Positions 16,416 to 24,684 of a DNA stretch of 64,000 nucleotides are shown in pieces. Origin of the DNA: Lactobacillus kimbladii (GTDB taxonomy: Bacteria > Bacillota > Bacilli > Lactobacillales > Lactobacillaceae); NCBI RefSeq assembly GCF_000970755.1, contig NZ_KQ034007.1, positions 1,768,273 to 1,832,272 on the forward strand, in the 5' to 3' direction. The first letter of the stretch is position 1. Each line of letters starts with the position of its first letter. The notes under the pieces are model-generated. The model worked only from the letters and a program-made list of their open reading frames with translations, had not been told where the DNA came from and made no database searches. A program made the translations under genes and the position numbers.

Positions 16416-17999
16416 TCAAGATTGCTTTGATAAATCAATTATTTGATCAAACATTTCCTTTTCGTTTGATGAAATGTGGTGAGCAACTTCGATAACAGTT
16501 CCTTTAAACTCACTTAGAATAGTTTGATGTATTTGCAAAGACAAGTTCTGATCAAGAGATGAAGTTGCTTCATCAGCCAATAATATTGGTCTTTTTGATA
16601 CTAATGCTCGTGCAATTTCAACTCGTTGATTTTGACCACCAGATAAATTACTACCACCCTTCCCAAGTTGGTAGTCTAAGCCCTTTTCGTTTACGAGATC
16701 AGTTAAGCCGGCTTGTTCAACAGCATAATTTAAGTCTTCTTCAGACACATGGCGACCTAAAGTAATGTTGTATTTTAAAGTATCATCTAAAATAAAAGGC
16801 TTTTGCTGAATAAAGGAAAAGTACTCGTGTAGTTTTGCCCAATCACCATTTACTTCAGAATGATTAACTTCATAGGATCCAGAATCAAGTTGTTGAATAC
16901 CAATTAAGACATTCAGTAAAGTTGATTTCCCCCAACCTGATGGAGCTTGCAGGAGAACTTTTTCCCCGGAATCAATTTTTAGATTAACATTGGCAAAAAT
17001 TTTCTGTTTACCCTGACTAACTCCAGCATCAGTCAATTGTAATGATTGGAACGTATCTGAAGCAGTTGCAGTATTGCTACCCTGCGGCTTTATCAGCAAG
17101 TCGATTTTTTTGATTTTTTGCAAAATCGGTTTTGCCGTTTTAATATCGTTAACTGACCCAAAAATACCAACTACAGGATTAATAAAATTATTAGCCAGTT
17201 GTGCAATCATCATAAACGTGCCTAAAGTCAGCCGACCGCTAACAATGAAACTGATACCAATGGCAAAAGGAAGGAACATACTGAAAATATATGCTACTAT
17301 CATAGTCATCTCATTAGACATGCCTTTAGTCCAATTGGTTTTGAAAAGAGCCGTTTCCATTAGCTTCGCTGCTTTAATCAACCTGTTAACCATTGAAAAT
17401 TGAACATCATAGATGTTAGCCATTTCCGCTCCAGAATGAGTTTCAATAACAGTATTTGTATAGTTGCTATTGGATTTTTCCCACTTTTCAGAATTTTTTT
17501 CGATCTTAGGGCCAAAAACAGACTGAATAACGGCAGGAGTAAATGAAGCTATTAAAAATACCAGCGCAATAATCCAGGAACTAACAAATGCAGAGATTAC
17601 AGCTGCCAAAAATTGAATTAAATCAGAAATGATTGAAAGCTCTGCCTCAATACTATTGGTTTCAATTTGCTTGAGGTCATTGGTCATAAATGAACTGTCA
17701 ATTTCGTTATGGCCAGCATAGTTATTCACTAAATAATTAGCAGACGCACTTTTCAAGGCAAGATTAATTTCTTCGATAATTTTATAATAGAAATACTGAT
17801 ATATAATGCCGACTATTCCAAATATTAGCAGACCACAAACAGCAAAGACAGTCAGCTTGATTAAGCTGCCTTGAGGCTTTTGGGCGAAATCAATAAATTT
17901 TTGAAAAATGAAGGCAACAAAAACAACCTGAAGCGATTTCAAAAAAGCAAAAAAAACGTATAAGGCTATTTTCCAGGGGTGTGAGTATTTTATAATCAT
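16416..17999 (-). CDS. ABC exporter, fused membrane and ATPase domains
   Basis: 527 residues from the ATG at 17999; a TTG five codons upstream is also possible. Six membrane helices lie at about 8-290. Walker A is APSGWGKS, the signature LSGGQNQR, Walker B LLADEATSSLD and the H-loop IEVAHHI. No C39 peptidase. It is closely similar in architecture and motif order to the exporter at 6431-8017 (SGxGKS, LSGG, the HH H-loop), suggesting a paralog pair. It sits on the opposite strand between the two duplicated SLAP-protein genes. Substrate unknown. Confidence 0.87.
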   Translation of the reverse strand: MIIKYSHPWKIALYVFFAFLKSLQVVFVAFIFQKFIDFAQKPQGSLIKLTVFAVCGLLIFGIVGIIYQYFYYKIIEEINLALKSASANYLVNNYAGHNEIDSSFMTNDLKQIETNSIEAELSIISDLIQFLAAVISAFVSSWIIALVFLIASFTPAVIQSVFGPKIEKNSEKWEKSNSNYTNTVIETHSGAEMANIYDVQFSMVNRLIKAAKLMETALFKTNWTKGMSNEMTMIVAYIFSMFLPFAIGISFIVSGRLTLGTFMMIAQLANNFINPVVGIFGSVNDIKTAKPILQKIKKIDLLIKPQGSNTATASDTFQSLQLTDAGVSQGKQKIFANVNLKIDSGEKVLLQAPSGWGKSTLLNVLIGIQQLDSGSYEVNHSEVNGDWAKLHEYFSFIQQKPFILDDTLKYNITLGRHVSEEDLNYAVEQAGLTDLVNEKGLDYQLGKGGSNLSGGQNQRVEIARALVSKRPILLADEATSSLDQNLSLQIHQTILSEFKGTVIEVAHHISSNEKEMFDQIIDLSKQS

Positions 18000-18340
18000 A
18001 GTTTTCCCGTCCAATATTTTTTAAATAGCATTTTGTTAGTCTAGTTCTTCACTTATAGTATGTATACTCATTTTTAAATTCAATATTGCTCTTAAGCTTG
18101 TCCATAAGCCATGTGAAGAAATTTTTAGCTTAATTATTAAAACTCAGGCTTTTAAATTAATAAAAAATAAATATTAGATAACCAAAATAATAAGGTTTTA
18201 ATCTTTAAAAGTCAATAAGATAATTTTATTTTCTTTTAATATTTATACTGAACAATTTCCCGTTAGCACTAATTTTTTCCTTATTCCTATTTTGTAACTG
18301 TAAAAAAAAACGATTATAAATGGCAACATGCAATCCCTGA
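18000..18340. other. AT-rich intergenic region, no gene recognised
   Basis: Upstream region of the minus-strand ABC exporter. Only very short frames are present (for example 18 codons on the minus strand without a ribosome-binding site). No hairpin or repeat seen. Confidence 0.45.
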
Positions 18341-18372
18341 CTCAGTCAACTTGTGCAAAATTAATTCAGTCA

Positions 18373-18515
18373 TGATATAATGTAATCATAAAGAAAAGAG
18401 GCCCCGCGACGAGACCTCTTTGAAAACAAGCAGCCGCTCTAAAGGCGGTTAGCTGTCTAGGTAATAGAAGACTATCCCTAACTGGCTAAAGTATTATTGG
18501 GACGGTCTTTTTTAT
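18373..18515 (+). ncRNA. Antitoxin RNA of Fst-like cassette 2
   Basis: The extended -10 TGATATAAT (18373-18381) precedes an RNA with hairpin 1 (AAGAGG...CCTCTT, 18396-18420) and hairpin 2 (CAGCCGC...GGCGGTTAGCTG, 18431-18455). It ends at a bidirectional terminator (AGAC..CCC / GGG..GTCTTTTTT, about 18468-18515). The convergent toxin mRNA would end in the same structure. The antitoxin role is inferred from layout. Confidence 0.65.
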
Positions 18516-18601
18516 TTCTTGTGATTGTTGATATAATCCAACAACACAATAATAAACGTGGCGAATGCCAACATTATTTGTAATGCCTGGTAAACGCTCA
18601 T
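18512..18601 (-). CDS. Fst-like type I toxin peptide (copy without its leader)
   Basis: 29 codons: MSVYQALQIMLAFATFIIVL followed by LDYINNHKK. A single membrane-spanning helix with a short charged tail is the hallmark of the Fst/Ldr/'putative holin-like' type I toxins. The peptide is identical to the one encoded at 18812-18901. The sequence upstream of the ATG diverges after about 14 nt, so the native leader and toxin promoter are missing. This copy may be silent. Confidence 0.65.
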   Translation of the reverse strand: MSVYQALQIMLAFATFIIVLLDYINNHKK

Positions 18602-18671
18602 TGACTGCTTCTCTTGCTAGCTATGTTAGCCCAATCATTACTCAGCCCGTTGTGCAAAATTAGTTCAGTCA

Positions 18672-18815
18672 TGATATAATGTAATTGTAAAAAAAGAGGC
18701 CTTGCGCTAACAAGACCTCTTTGAAAACAAGCAGCCGCTCTAAAGGCGGTTAGCTGAGTGAGAGATAAAGACTATCCCCGACTTGCTAAAGTATTATTGG
18801 GACGGTCTTTTTTAT
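18672..18815 (+). ncRNA. Antitoxin RNA of Fst-like cassette 3
   Basis: Near-identical to the RNA of cassette 2: extended -10 ending TATAAT at 18675-18680, two hairpins with the GGCGGTTAGCTG arm, and the terminator around 18768-18815 ending GTCTTTTTT. It is convergent with the complete toxin transcription unit and would act in trans on either toxin mRNA. Confidence 0.65.
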
Positions 18816-18901
18816 TTCTTGTGATTATTGATATAATCCAACAACACAATAATAAACGTGGCGAATGCCAACATTATTTGTAATGCCTGGTAAACGCTCA
18901 T
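18812..18901 (-). CDS. Fst-like type I toxin peptide (complete unit)
   Basis: 29 codons encoding the same MSVYQALQIMLAFATFIIVL-type membrane peptide with an NNHKK tail. It would insert in the cytoplasmic membrane and depolarise the cell if over-produced, by analogy with Fst. Unlike the tandem copy it has a full leader. AAGGAG is followed by GTGCC-TAT-GGCAC, a small hairpin that can mask initiation, and a consensus-like promoter lies further upstream. An out-of-frame ATG GCA next to the AAGGAG could be a leader start coupled to toxin translation. Confidence 0.7.
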   Translation of the reverse strand: MSVYQALQIMLAFATFIIVLLDYINNHKK

Positions 18902-19002
18902 TAACTGCTTCTCTTTCTAAAAGATTTCGTGCCATAGGCACCATCTCCTTTCCAGATCAACAGCCAACCGCCCTCAAAACAATTTGCTTGAATTCTAAAT
19001 TA

Positions 19003-19031
19003 ATTATAACAAATACTGTTTGCATATTGAA
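19003..19031 (-). promoter_or_regulatory. Promoter of toxin mRNA, cassette 3
   Basis: On the minus strand TTCAAT (-35) and the extended -10 TGTTATAAT are separated by 17 nt. The leader it transcribes contains GGGCGGTTGGCTG (about 18962-18976), which repeats the 3' arm of the antitoxin hairpin. Confidence 0.65.
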
Positions 19032-19116
19032 TAAAAGAAGAGCCAGATAATTAACTAAACGGCTTGGTGTAAATAACTTTCACTCACCTTCACCTTATTA
19101 ACTTAGTATTAAACTG

Positions 19117-19192
19117 TTTGAAAACCTATTCAAAGACAGGCTATTATTCTATACTGTATGTAAGGTATTTAATCAATTTTTGAGGTGATTAC
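19117..19192 (+). promoter_or_regulatory. Conserved promoter/leader of SLAP protein, copy 2
   Basis: Near-identical to 14524-14599: TTTGAA-N6-TTCAAA, TATACT and a GAGGTG ribosome-binding site. The conservation begins abruptly at the TTTGAA motif, marking the duplication boundary. Confidence 0.6.
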
Positions 19193-20638
19193 ATGAAATT
19201 AAATAAAAAGTTCGTTTATGCTTCCATAGCAAGCATTCTTGCTATTAGTCCTATGCTACCCGCAGTAATGCCAAGCAATACAGAAGTATTAGCTGCTAAG
19301 ACTGATACTCTCACGTTGAATCATAATTCTTATGTTTATACGGCTCAGGGCAAGCGCACCTATTATAACGGTAAGGGAACATTACGTATGGGCACCACCG
19401 TAAACGGTAATGCCAAAACAACTTCGATTAATGGTAAAAGCTACTATCCTTTAACCAGTGGTGTCTACGTTAAGGCGGCTAATGTTGATGTTGTTAACAA
19501 ACAGGTACAAGATGGCAACTTGGAGCTCAATTACAATTCTTATGTTTACGATAAGAATGGTAAACGGCTATACAAATTCCGTGGCAGTAAAAAGAATACG
19601 CATTTGCGCAAAGGAACCCCTTTGAAATACTCTGGCTCTGTAGAAAAAATTGACCGGAATAGCAAACAGTATTTCCTAGTCAATGATGACAACTATAATC
19701 AGTCATGGCTCCCTTATAAAAAAATCGGTGGTAAATATTACTACAATATTGGAGCCGGTGGCTATGTTAATGCGGCCAATGTTGGGCAGATAGATAATAA
19801 ACCACTTTACACAACTGATGTAAGTGTGAAAGTTAATACAACTAGTGCTATACGGGTTGGCACCGGTAAAGAGCGTACAAGTATTAAGCCTGGAGAAAAG
19901 GTCAAAGTTGATCGCGTCTCTCAAGTATTGTCTGGACCATCATACAGAGCTAGTTATCGCATAAGCGGAACAAAGACAGGCTTTTTCGCCACATCAATAG
20001 TAAACAAAAAGCCAAGACAGCAGCTTCTAAACTATACATATTATACTTATGTTTCTGCCAGCAAGAATACTGATGCTTATGATGCCAACGGACAGGCTCG
20101 TTCAAACCTAACGGCAATAAACGGTGCAACTACTTCTTTTGCTAAAGGCACTTTCATACCCGTTGATGAGGTACTATACATTTGGAATAACAAGGAAAAC
20201 AAGGCTGAGTTATATTACCACCTTGCTCCAAATACAACTGTGAGTGACATTTCTCTCCAGACAATTAACAAAGACAGTATGACTTTTGTTAAAGCAGCTG
20301 ACAGCAAATTTGTTTCTGGACCATTGTTAAAGCCTGTTAATACAGTAAATGAAGCCAAAACAGATGCCAAGGCAGCTACTGAAACTGATAAACAAGACTT
20401 GCAAAAAGCAATCAATCAAGATGAAAAAGTTAAAGCAAGTGAGAATTATCAGCAATACAGACATGAAACATATGATGCAGCTTTAGCATATGCAAAGCAA
20501 ATTAATAGTTCAAATACAGCCAGCCTGCAAGAGGTTAAACAAATTACACTCACCTTAAAGAATCAACAGAATAGTTGGTTTCTTCCAGCTGATGAATTAA
20601 AAGTTAATAGTATGCTGGCTTTAACGAGACCATTGTAA
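19193..20638 (+). CDS. Secreted SLAP-domain surface protein, duplicate B
   Basis: 481 residues. The signal peptide and two SLAP repeats (residues 1-~200) match the 14600 gene almost exactly, including long identical DNA blocks. The second half keeps the same order (KVDRV, ISGTKTGFF, VLYIWNNKENKAELYYHL, FVKAADSKFVSGP, helical tail) but has diverged in sequence. This looks like duplication followed by divergence or repeated gene conversion of the anchoring half. It is predicted to be on the cell surface, with ligand unknown. Confidence 0.83.
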   Translation: MKLNKKFVYASIASILAISPMLPAVMPSNTEVLAAKTDTLTLNHNSYVYTAQGKRTYYNGKGTLRMGTTVNGNAKTTSINGKSYYPLTSGVYVKAANVDVVNKQVQDGNLELNYNSYVYDKNGKRLYKFRGSKKNTHLRKGTPLKYSGSVEKIDRNSKQYFLVNDDNYNQSWLPYKKIGGKYYYNIGAGGYVNAANVGQIDNKPLYTTDVSVKVNTTSAIRVGTGKERTSIKPGEKVKVDRVSQVLSGPSYRASYRISGTKTGFFATSIVNKKPRQQLLNYTYYTYVSASKNTDAYDANGQARSNLTAINGATTSFAKGTFIPVDEVLYIWNNKENKAELYYHLAPNTTVSDISLQTINKDSMTFVKAADSKFVSGPLLKPVNTVNEAKTDAKAATETDKQDLQKAINQDEKVKASENYQQYRHETYDAALAYAKQINSSNTASLQEVKQITLTLKNQQNSWFLPADELKVNSMLALTRPL

Positions 20639-20751
20639 ATACTTTTTACCCAGTTTGATAAGCAAAATTATCAAAAATTTAGTTAGATGAGCCATAAAAC
20701 AAGTTCACATTTTATTAAAAGGAATAATTTTTTGATAGTGTGCTGTAATTT

Positions 20752-20860
20752 GGGACTGTTTATTAGATTCCAATTGAGGATTAATTTCCGATATTTAACG
20801 AAGTTAGTCCTTGAAGTGACCTCCAAATTTAGGACAAATTTGGGGGTTATTTTTTAAGCT
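20752..20860 (-). mobile_element. Fragmentary IS3-family ends
   Basis: The first half resembles the orfB terminus found at 16106 but with substitutions; the second half is the IS3 left terminal repeat. No transposase remains. Confidence 0.55.
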
Positions 20861-21235
20861 TTTTAAAAAATTTGCGACATTCATTTTTGAGCGAAAAAAG
20901 AAATGAGTTTGGCAGCTAGATCATACAGCTTATCGCCAAGAAGTTGCCCATTTGATAGGGAATCAGGTGTAAATAAAATATACCCGAGGGCAATAAAAAG
21001 GTTTACAAGGATCAAATCAGGCAAGCTGATGTTAGTAGGCTAAAAGAGAATAAAAAATAAATATATAAAAAGCGATCCTCGTGGACCGTCTTAGACGTCT
21101 TACAAGTGACTTAACTTGCTTACACGTTTAGTTAAACATGTCTGACGTTATCTAATTCTCTTGTATCATGTAATTACCACAATTCGAGATGTGTTTAATA
21201 TGATCAAAGATATTCTTAACGAACTACTTAAGTAG

Positions 21236-21278
21236 TATAAAAGTGAGACCTAAGATTTTATCTTAGGCTACTTTTATA
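21236..21278. terminator. Long interrupted hairpin
   Basis: TATAAAAGT pairs with ACTTTTATA and, inside it, CCTAAGAT pairs with ATCTTAGG around a TTT loop. It has no U-run on either strand, so it may be a processing or regulatory structure rather than a simple terminator. Confidence 0.5.
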
Positions 21279-21341
21279 GGTGTAAATAATTGAGCAAAAT
21301 TAATTAAAGATATATAATCTCTATATTAAAATATTAATTTA

Positions 21342-21371
21342 TTAAAATGTTATATTATTATAACATTTTAA
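21342..21371 (+). promoter_or_regulatory. Perfect 13-bp inverted repeat upstream of a secreted-protein gene
   Basis: TTAAAATGTTATA (21342-21354) and its exact inverse complement (21359-21371) surround a 4-nt loop. It lies about 23 nt before the start codon and just upstream of TAGGAG. It could be an operator or a leader hairpin. Confidence 0.55.
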
Positions 21372-21394
21372 TATACATTATAGGAGAATTAATT

Positions 21395-22078
21395 ATGAAA
21401 TTTAAGTATATTGTTGGATTAAGTGTTGCTGCTGCAACCTTTGCGACAGTTGCAACTCCATTAGCAGTAACAAGTGTCAAAGCTGAGGCAACAAGTGATA
21501 GTGTAAGCAATAACTGTGTATCTGTTAAAGCAGCTAACGCAAGCGATACAAAGACTGTAGTCAATGATAAGGGTGTGTCTGATAAAGCATGGTCTAACAA
21601 ATTGACTAAAGCTGGTTATGTTTTCAAGTTAGCTAAAAATGTAGCTACTGCTGATGGCGGATTGTATCAAAGAAAAAATGGCTTACTTAAAAAATATAGT
21701 TTGAAGCATGCTAAAAAAATTTTTGCTAAAAACATGTTATTCAAAATAGATCGTGTTGAATCGGAAAAAAATGGTTCCTTAGTTCATATTGTGTCGCAAA
21801 ATGGCAAATATAAGTTTTGGACTAACTTTTTAACTGGGACATACAATGTAAATGGTCTGAGAAAATCGCTTAAGCCATTAACAAAAACCGAAGCAGAAAT
21901 AATCAATAATACTTCTAAAGAGAAAATAGCAAAGAAGCTAGTCACTGCTGAAAAATTGGCTAATAAATTAAAGGGTTCAGATAAAAAATTGGCTCAAGAA
22001 TCAATTACTCAATTGAAGCAATGGATTGATAACGAAGTTTATGCTAATATTCCTGTTCTTCTAATTGGTAACCTGTAA
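21395..22078 (+). CDS. Secreted protein with a divergent SLAP-family region
   Basis: 227 residues from ATG preceded by AGGAGAA. An earlier in-frame ATG would put the inverted repeat inside the gene and destroy the signal peptide position, so this start is preferred. The signal peptide (MKFKYIVGLSVAAATFATVA...) is cleaved near residue 30. The middle part (MLFKIDRVESEKNGSLVHIV, KYKFWTNF) resembles the FKVDRLETG...YRIKG segment of the SLAP proteins nearby. The C-terminal half is lysine-rich and helical (TAEKLANKLKGSDKKLAQES). There is no recognisable anchor or catalytic motif. Function unknown. Confidence 0.65.
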   Translation: MKFKYIVGLSVAAATFATVATPLAVTSVKAEATSDSVSNNCVSVKAANASDTKTVVNDKGVSDKAWSNKLTKAGYVFKLAKNVATADGGLYQRKNGLLKKYSLKHAKKIFAKNMLFKIDRVESEKNGSLVHIVSQNGKYKFWTNFLTGTYNVNGLRKSLKPLTKTEAEIINNTSKEKIAKKLVTAEKLANKLKGSDKKLAQESITQLKQWIDNEVYANIPVLLIGNL

Positions 22079-22495
22079 GATAAGTGAACAAGTTTTTTAT
22101 TTACTGCTGCTATCAAAGTGATTTCTTATTAATTTATGAAGCACATGGAGCAGCTTAAAGTTGAAGGATTAAAAGTAGCAAATAAGCTGAAATGAAGCAA
22201 TTGGTCTAATTGTGAAATTACCAGGTAACGAAAAAAAGGGAAGACTGATTTAACAGCCTTCCCTTTTGCTATATGGCTTAAAATCCACAAGTATTTATTT
22301 GCGCAGTTTTAAGCCTTGTAGCACTAGGTTTCGTAGCAATTTCGCTTAATGAGTATTATGAAAACTAGTGATTGGTCTAATTGGGCTTTTAACTTTTTAA
22401 TTATAGATTGAAAAGAATATGTATGTTGAAATAAATGGGAATTAGCAGACATTAAAGAAAATAACTATTAAACTTTTAACAGAGAGATAATTAAA
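22079..22495. other. Intergenic region with terminator
   Basis: Apart from the terminator at 22234-22267 no gene, RNA or repeat was recognised. Confidence 0.5.
22234..22267 (+). terminator. Rho-independent terminator
   Basis: AAAAGGGAAG-A-CTG pairs with CAG-C-CTTCCCTTTT around a short loop, 155 nt after the stop of the preceding gene. Confidence 0.75.
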
Positions 22496-23428
22496 ATGAG
22501 AAAAAAGAAATTATTTATTAGCATAGCAGCTGGAATATTGGCAGCTACTTCTATATCTACTGTAACAATAGATGGATACCAAGCTCATGCAGCACAAACT
22601 ACTAACCAAGATGAAAATAACGAGCAAGGCACTTTAGTCTTAAATCATAAAACACGTGTCTATAATAAAAAAGGGCAAAAAGTATATTCTTACCTTCGAA
22701 CTAACGGTTTATTACAAAAAGGCAGCTCAATTCAGTATGCTGGCAAGGTTCAAACGACAACTGATGCAATGGCTGAACGTTATTCATTTCATGATAGTAA
22801 CTGGAATTGGTTTTATTTACCTTATGTAACAATTAAAGGTAAAGAGTATTATAATATCGGTCATGGTGGTTATATCAAAGTTGTCAATGTTGCAAAAATA
22901 AATGGCAATGATTTATATACTAATGAAGCTTCTGTGACTACTAAGCTCTGGTCAACACAAACTAAAATACCTCTTTACGATAATCAAGGTAAACAGCTTG
23001 ATAAATATTTAAGTGGTGGACAAAAGATAGTTCTAGATAAAGAAACTAATTCAGAAGAGTTTGGTCCAAAACGTATTAATACTCCACCTGCTATACAAAA
23101 ATTATATCGGATTAAGGGTACAGATGAATTTATTGGTAATGTCTATATTAAGACCACTCCAAGACAGCTATTACCTTTTTATAGTGTTTTTACACAAGTA
23201 TATGCTGTAAACGATGCAAAATATTATGATAAAGATGGCAAAGCATTTACAGGTACACTTCTTCGAAAGGGAACAAGCGTATCAGTAAGTACGGCTATTA
23301 AAATAATTAATCCAGATAGCAAAAAAGAGGAGCTATATTATCAGCAGGCAGATAATCCTAGATGTTTCTTTAAAGCGTCAGATATCAAGTATCTAGCTGG
23401 GCCTAAATTATCGGAGCCGAATAAATAG
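22496..23428 (+). CDS. Secreted SLAP-family surface protein (shorter member)
   Basis: 310 residues. A signal peptide (MRKKKLFISIAAGILAATSI..., cleavage near HAAQ at 33) is followed by a single SLAP-like stretch (LVLNHKTRVYNKKGQK; YYNIGHGGYIKVVNVAKI) at about 45-135. Then come the family middle domain (KIVLDKETN, LYRIKGTDEFIG) and the final module (TAIKIINPDSKKEELYYQ, FFKASDIKYLAGPKL). It lacks the helical tail of its larger paralogs. AGAGAG precedes the ATG. It is probably cell-wall associated; role unknown. Confidence 0.78.
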   Translation: MRKKKLFISIAAGILAATSISTVTIDGYQAHAAQTTNQDENNEQGTLVLNHKTRVYNKKGQKVYSYLRTNGLLQKGSSIQYAGKVQTTTDAMAERYSFHDSNWNWFYLPYVTIKGKEYYNIGHGGYIKVVNVAKINGNDLYTNEASVTTKLWSTQTKIPLYDNQGKQLDKYLSGGQKIVLDKETNSEEFGPKRINTPPAIQKLYRIKGTDEFIGNVYIKTTPRQLLPFYSVFTQVYAVNDAKYYDKDGKAFTGTLLRKGTSVSVSTAIKIINPDSKKEELYYQQADNPRCFFKASDIKYLAGPKLSEPNK

Positions 23429-23450
23429 TTTTAAAGTTTTAACTTTTAAT

Positions 23451-23488
23451 AAAAGGCAAGAAATTTTCATGAAATTTCTTGCCTTTTT
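23451..23488 (+). terminator. Rho-independent terminator
   Basis: GGCAAGAAATTT pairs perfectly with AAATTTCTTGCC, followed by TTTTT, just beyond the stop at 23428. Confidence 0.9.
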
Positions 23489-23508
23489 GCTTGCTTAATT
23501 GTGGATCT

Positions 23509-23826
23509 ATGATCAACAGGAATTTAAGTAAATCTCCACCAATGAACTTATATGGTTCAGGTGCTTATAATGCTGGTGGACATACTCAAACTTAGGAATA
23601 TACAAATAGATCAAGATCATGGCTGGTAAGTACTAAACCTAAAGACAGTTGGTAATCACAAATTGCTAGAGTTCAATTTCCTTCTTCTAGCAGAGTAAGT
23701 CATTATTATAATACTGAAATACCAAGATTATCTTAGCTTAATCGTGCTAGTCGAGAATTTGGTATTAGTTATCAAGACTTGCTTATTGCGTTATCAATGC
23801 AAATAAAATACCTTGATTGCCAATGA
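23509..23826 (+). pseudogene. Decayed ~105-codon gene of unknown function
   Basis: One reading frame runs from ATG (MINRNLSKSPPMNLYGSGAY) to TGA but is interrupted by three stops (codons 29, 49 and 76). No frameshift is needed. The interruptions are TAG, TAA and TAG, each one C-to-T change from a glutamine codon. The last third reads EFGISYQDLLIALSMQ. A terminator follows directly. The family was not recognised. It is a recent loss, or less likely an expressed gene under suppression. Confidence 0.45.
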
Positions 23827-23846
23827 GGATAATCAGGGTATGAAAG

Positions 23847-23887
23847 AAAGCTAATCTCTAACTTTTGCAGGGTCATAGATTAGCTTT
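23847..23887 (+). terminator. Terminator after the decayed gene
   Basis: AAAGCTAATCT (23847-23857) pairs with AGATTAGCTTT (23877-23887). Confidence 0.65.
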
Positions 23888-23939
23888 ATCAAATAAATCA
23901 AGTATAACAAAGATACTAAAAATTCAAGTAATGAAGTTA

Positions 23940-24416
23940 AAAGACCTACTTATCACCTATCATTGATGTGTGTACCCAAGAGATTATTTCCTATACTATT
24001 TCTTTTAATCCTAATCTTAAGCAAACAATGGACATGTTAAACTGGACTTGGTACAAATATCCGGTCTAGAATGGTTTAATCTTCCACACCGATCAAGGCT
24101 AGCAAAGCCAAAAAGCCCAGTTTCAAGCCTGCTGAAAAACTATGGCATTAGCCAGTCAACGTCACGTAAAGGCAATGCGCTTGATGATGGGTTAATGGAA
24201 AGCTTCTTCGGAATACTCAAACGAGAAATGTTTTATGGTTTTGAAAAGCAGTTTAAAAATCTCACTGAACTGGAATATGCAATCAGAGACTACATTGAGT
24301 ATTACAACTAGAAAAGAATCAAAATCAAACTAAAATGACTAACTTCGATTGAATATCGAAAGTTGGTTCTCACTTAGCAGTTAATAAAATGTCCTAATTT
24401 TAGGGTTCAAATCACC
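23940..24416 (+). mobile_element. Degenerate IS3-family orfB and right end
   Basis: It encodes, with several stops, the C-terminal transposase from TYLSPIID through IFHTDQG and DDGLMESFFGILKREMFYG (containing the final glutamate of the DDE triad) to the terminal repeat TCCTAATTTTAGGGTTCA. The longest intact piece is 24048-24311. Non-functional. Confidence 0.85.
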
Positions 24417-24684
24417 TTTTTGTTTTGATCTAGTTCCTTTCAACTGAGACTTTTTATAACTATCCACTTGCTATTTACAATAAAAACAGAAATAGCCTTA
24501 TGATCTGATATAGATTATGATCTCCAAAATTAGGAGAAGTTTGTATCATCTAAATAGGTTATTTGTTTAATTTTAGGTTGGTTTTTAGATTATTTTGACT
24601 TTTAATTATTTATCTGCCTATAATTTATCTATTAACCACAGGCTAGTTATATTAATATGTAATTTTATTTGTAAGGACTTACTT

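Larger units (their letters stand above)
18341..18915. repeat. Tandem duplication of a ~300-bp toxin-antitoxin cassette
   Basis: Copy 1 (about 18341-18615) and copy 2 (about 18640-18915) are nearly identical and offset by ~300 nt. Each carries an antitoxin RNA promoter, two hairpins, a shared terminator and a convergent 29-codon toxin gene. Only copy 2 continues into the toxin leader and promoter (18916-19031); in copy 1 the match stops 5-10 nt upstream of the toxin coding region. Confidence 0.85.
20639..21341. other. Intergenic region with IS3 relics and hairpins
   Basis: An eroded IS3 right end (about 20752-20815, minus orientation) abuts a left end (20817-20856, CTCCAAATTTAGGACAAATT). Further on, 21200-21235 is an 11-codon frame (MIKDILNELLK) directly before a strong hairpin (21236-21278). 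Nothing else recognised. Confidence 0.5.
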
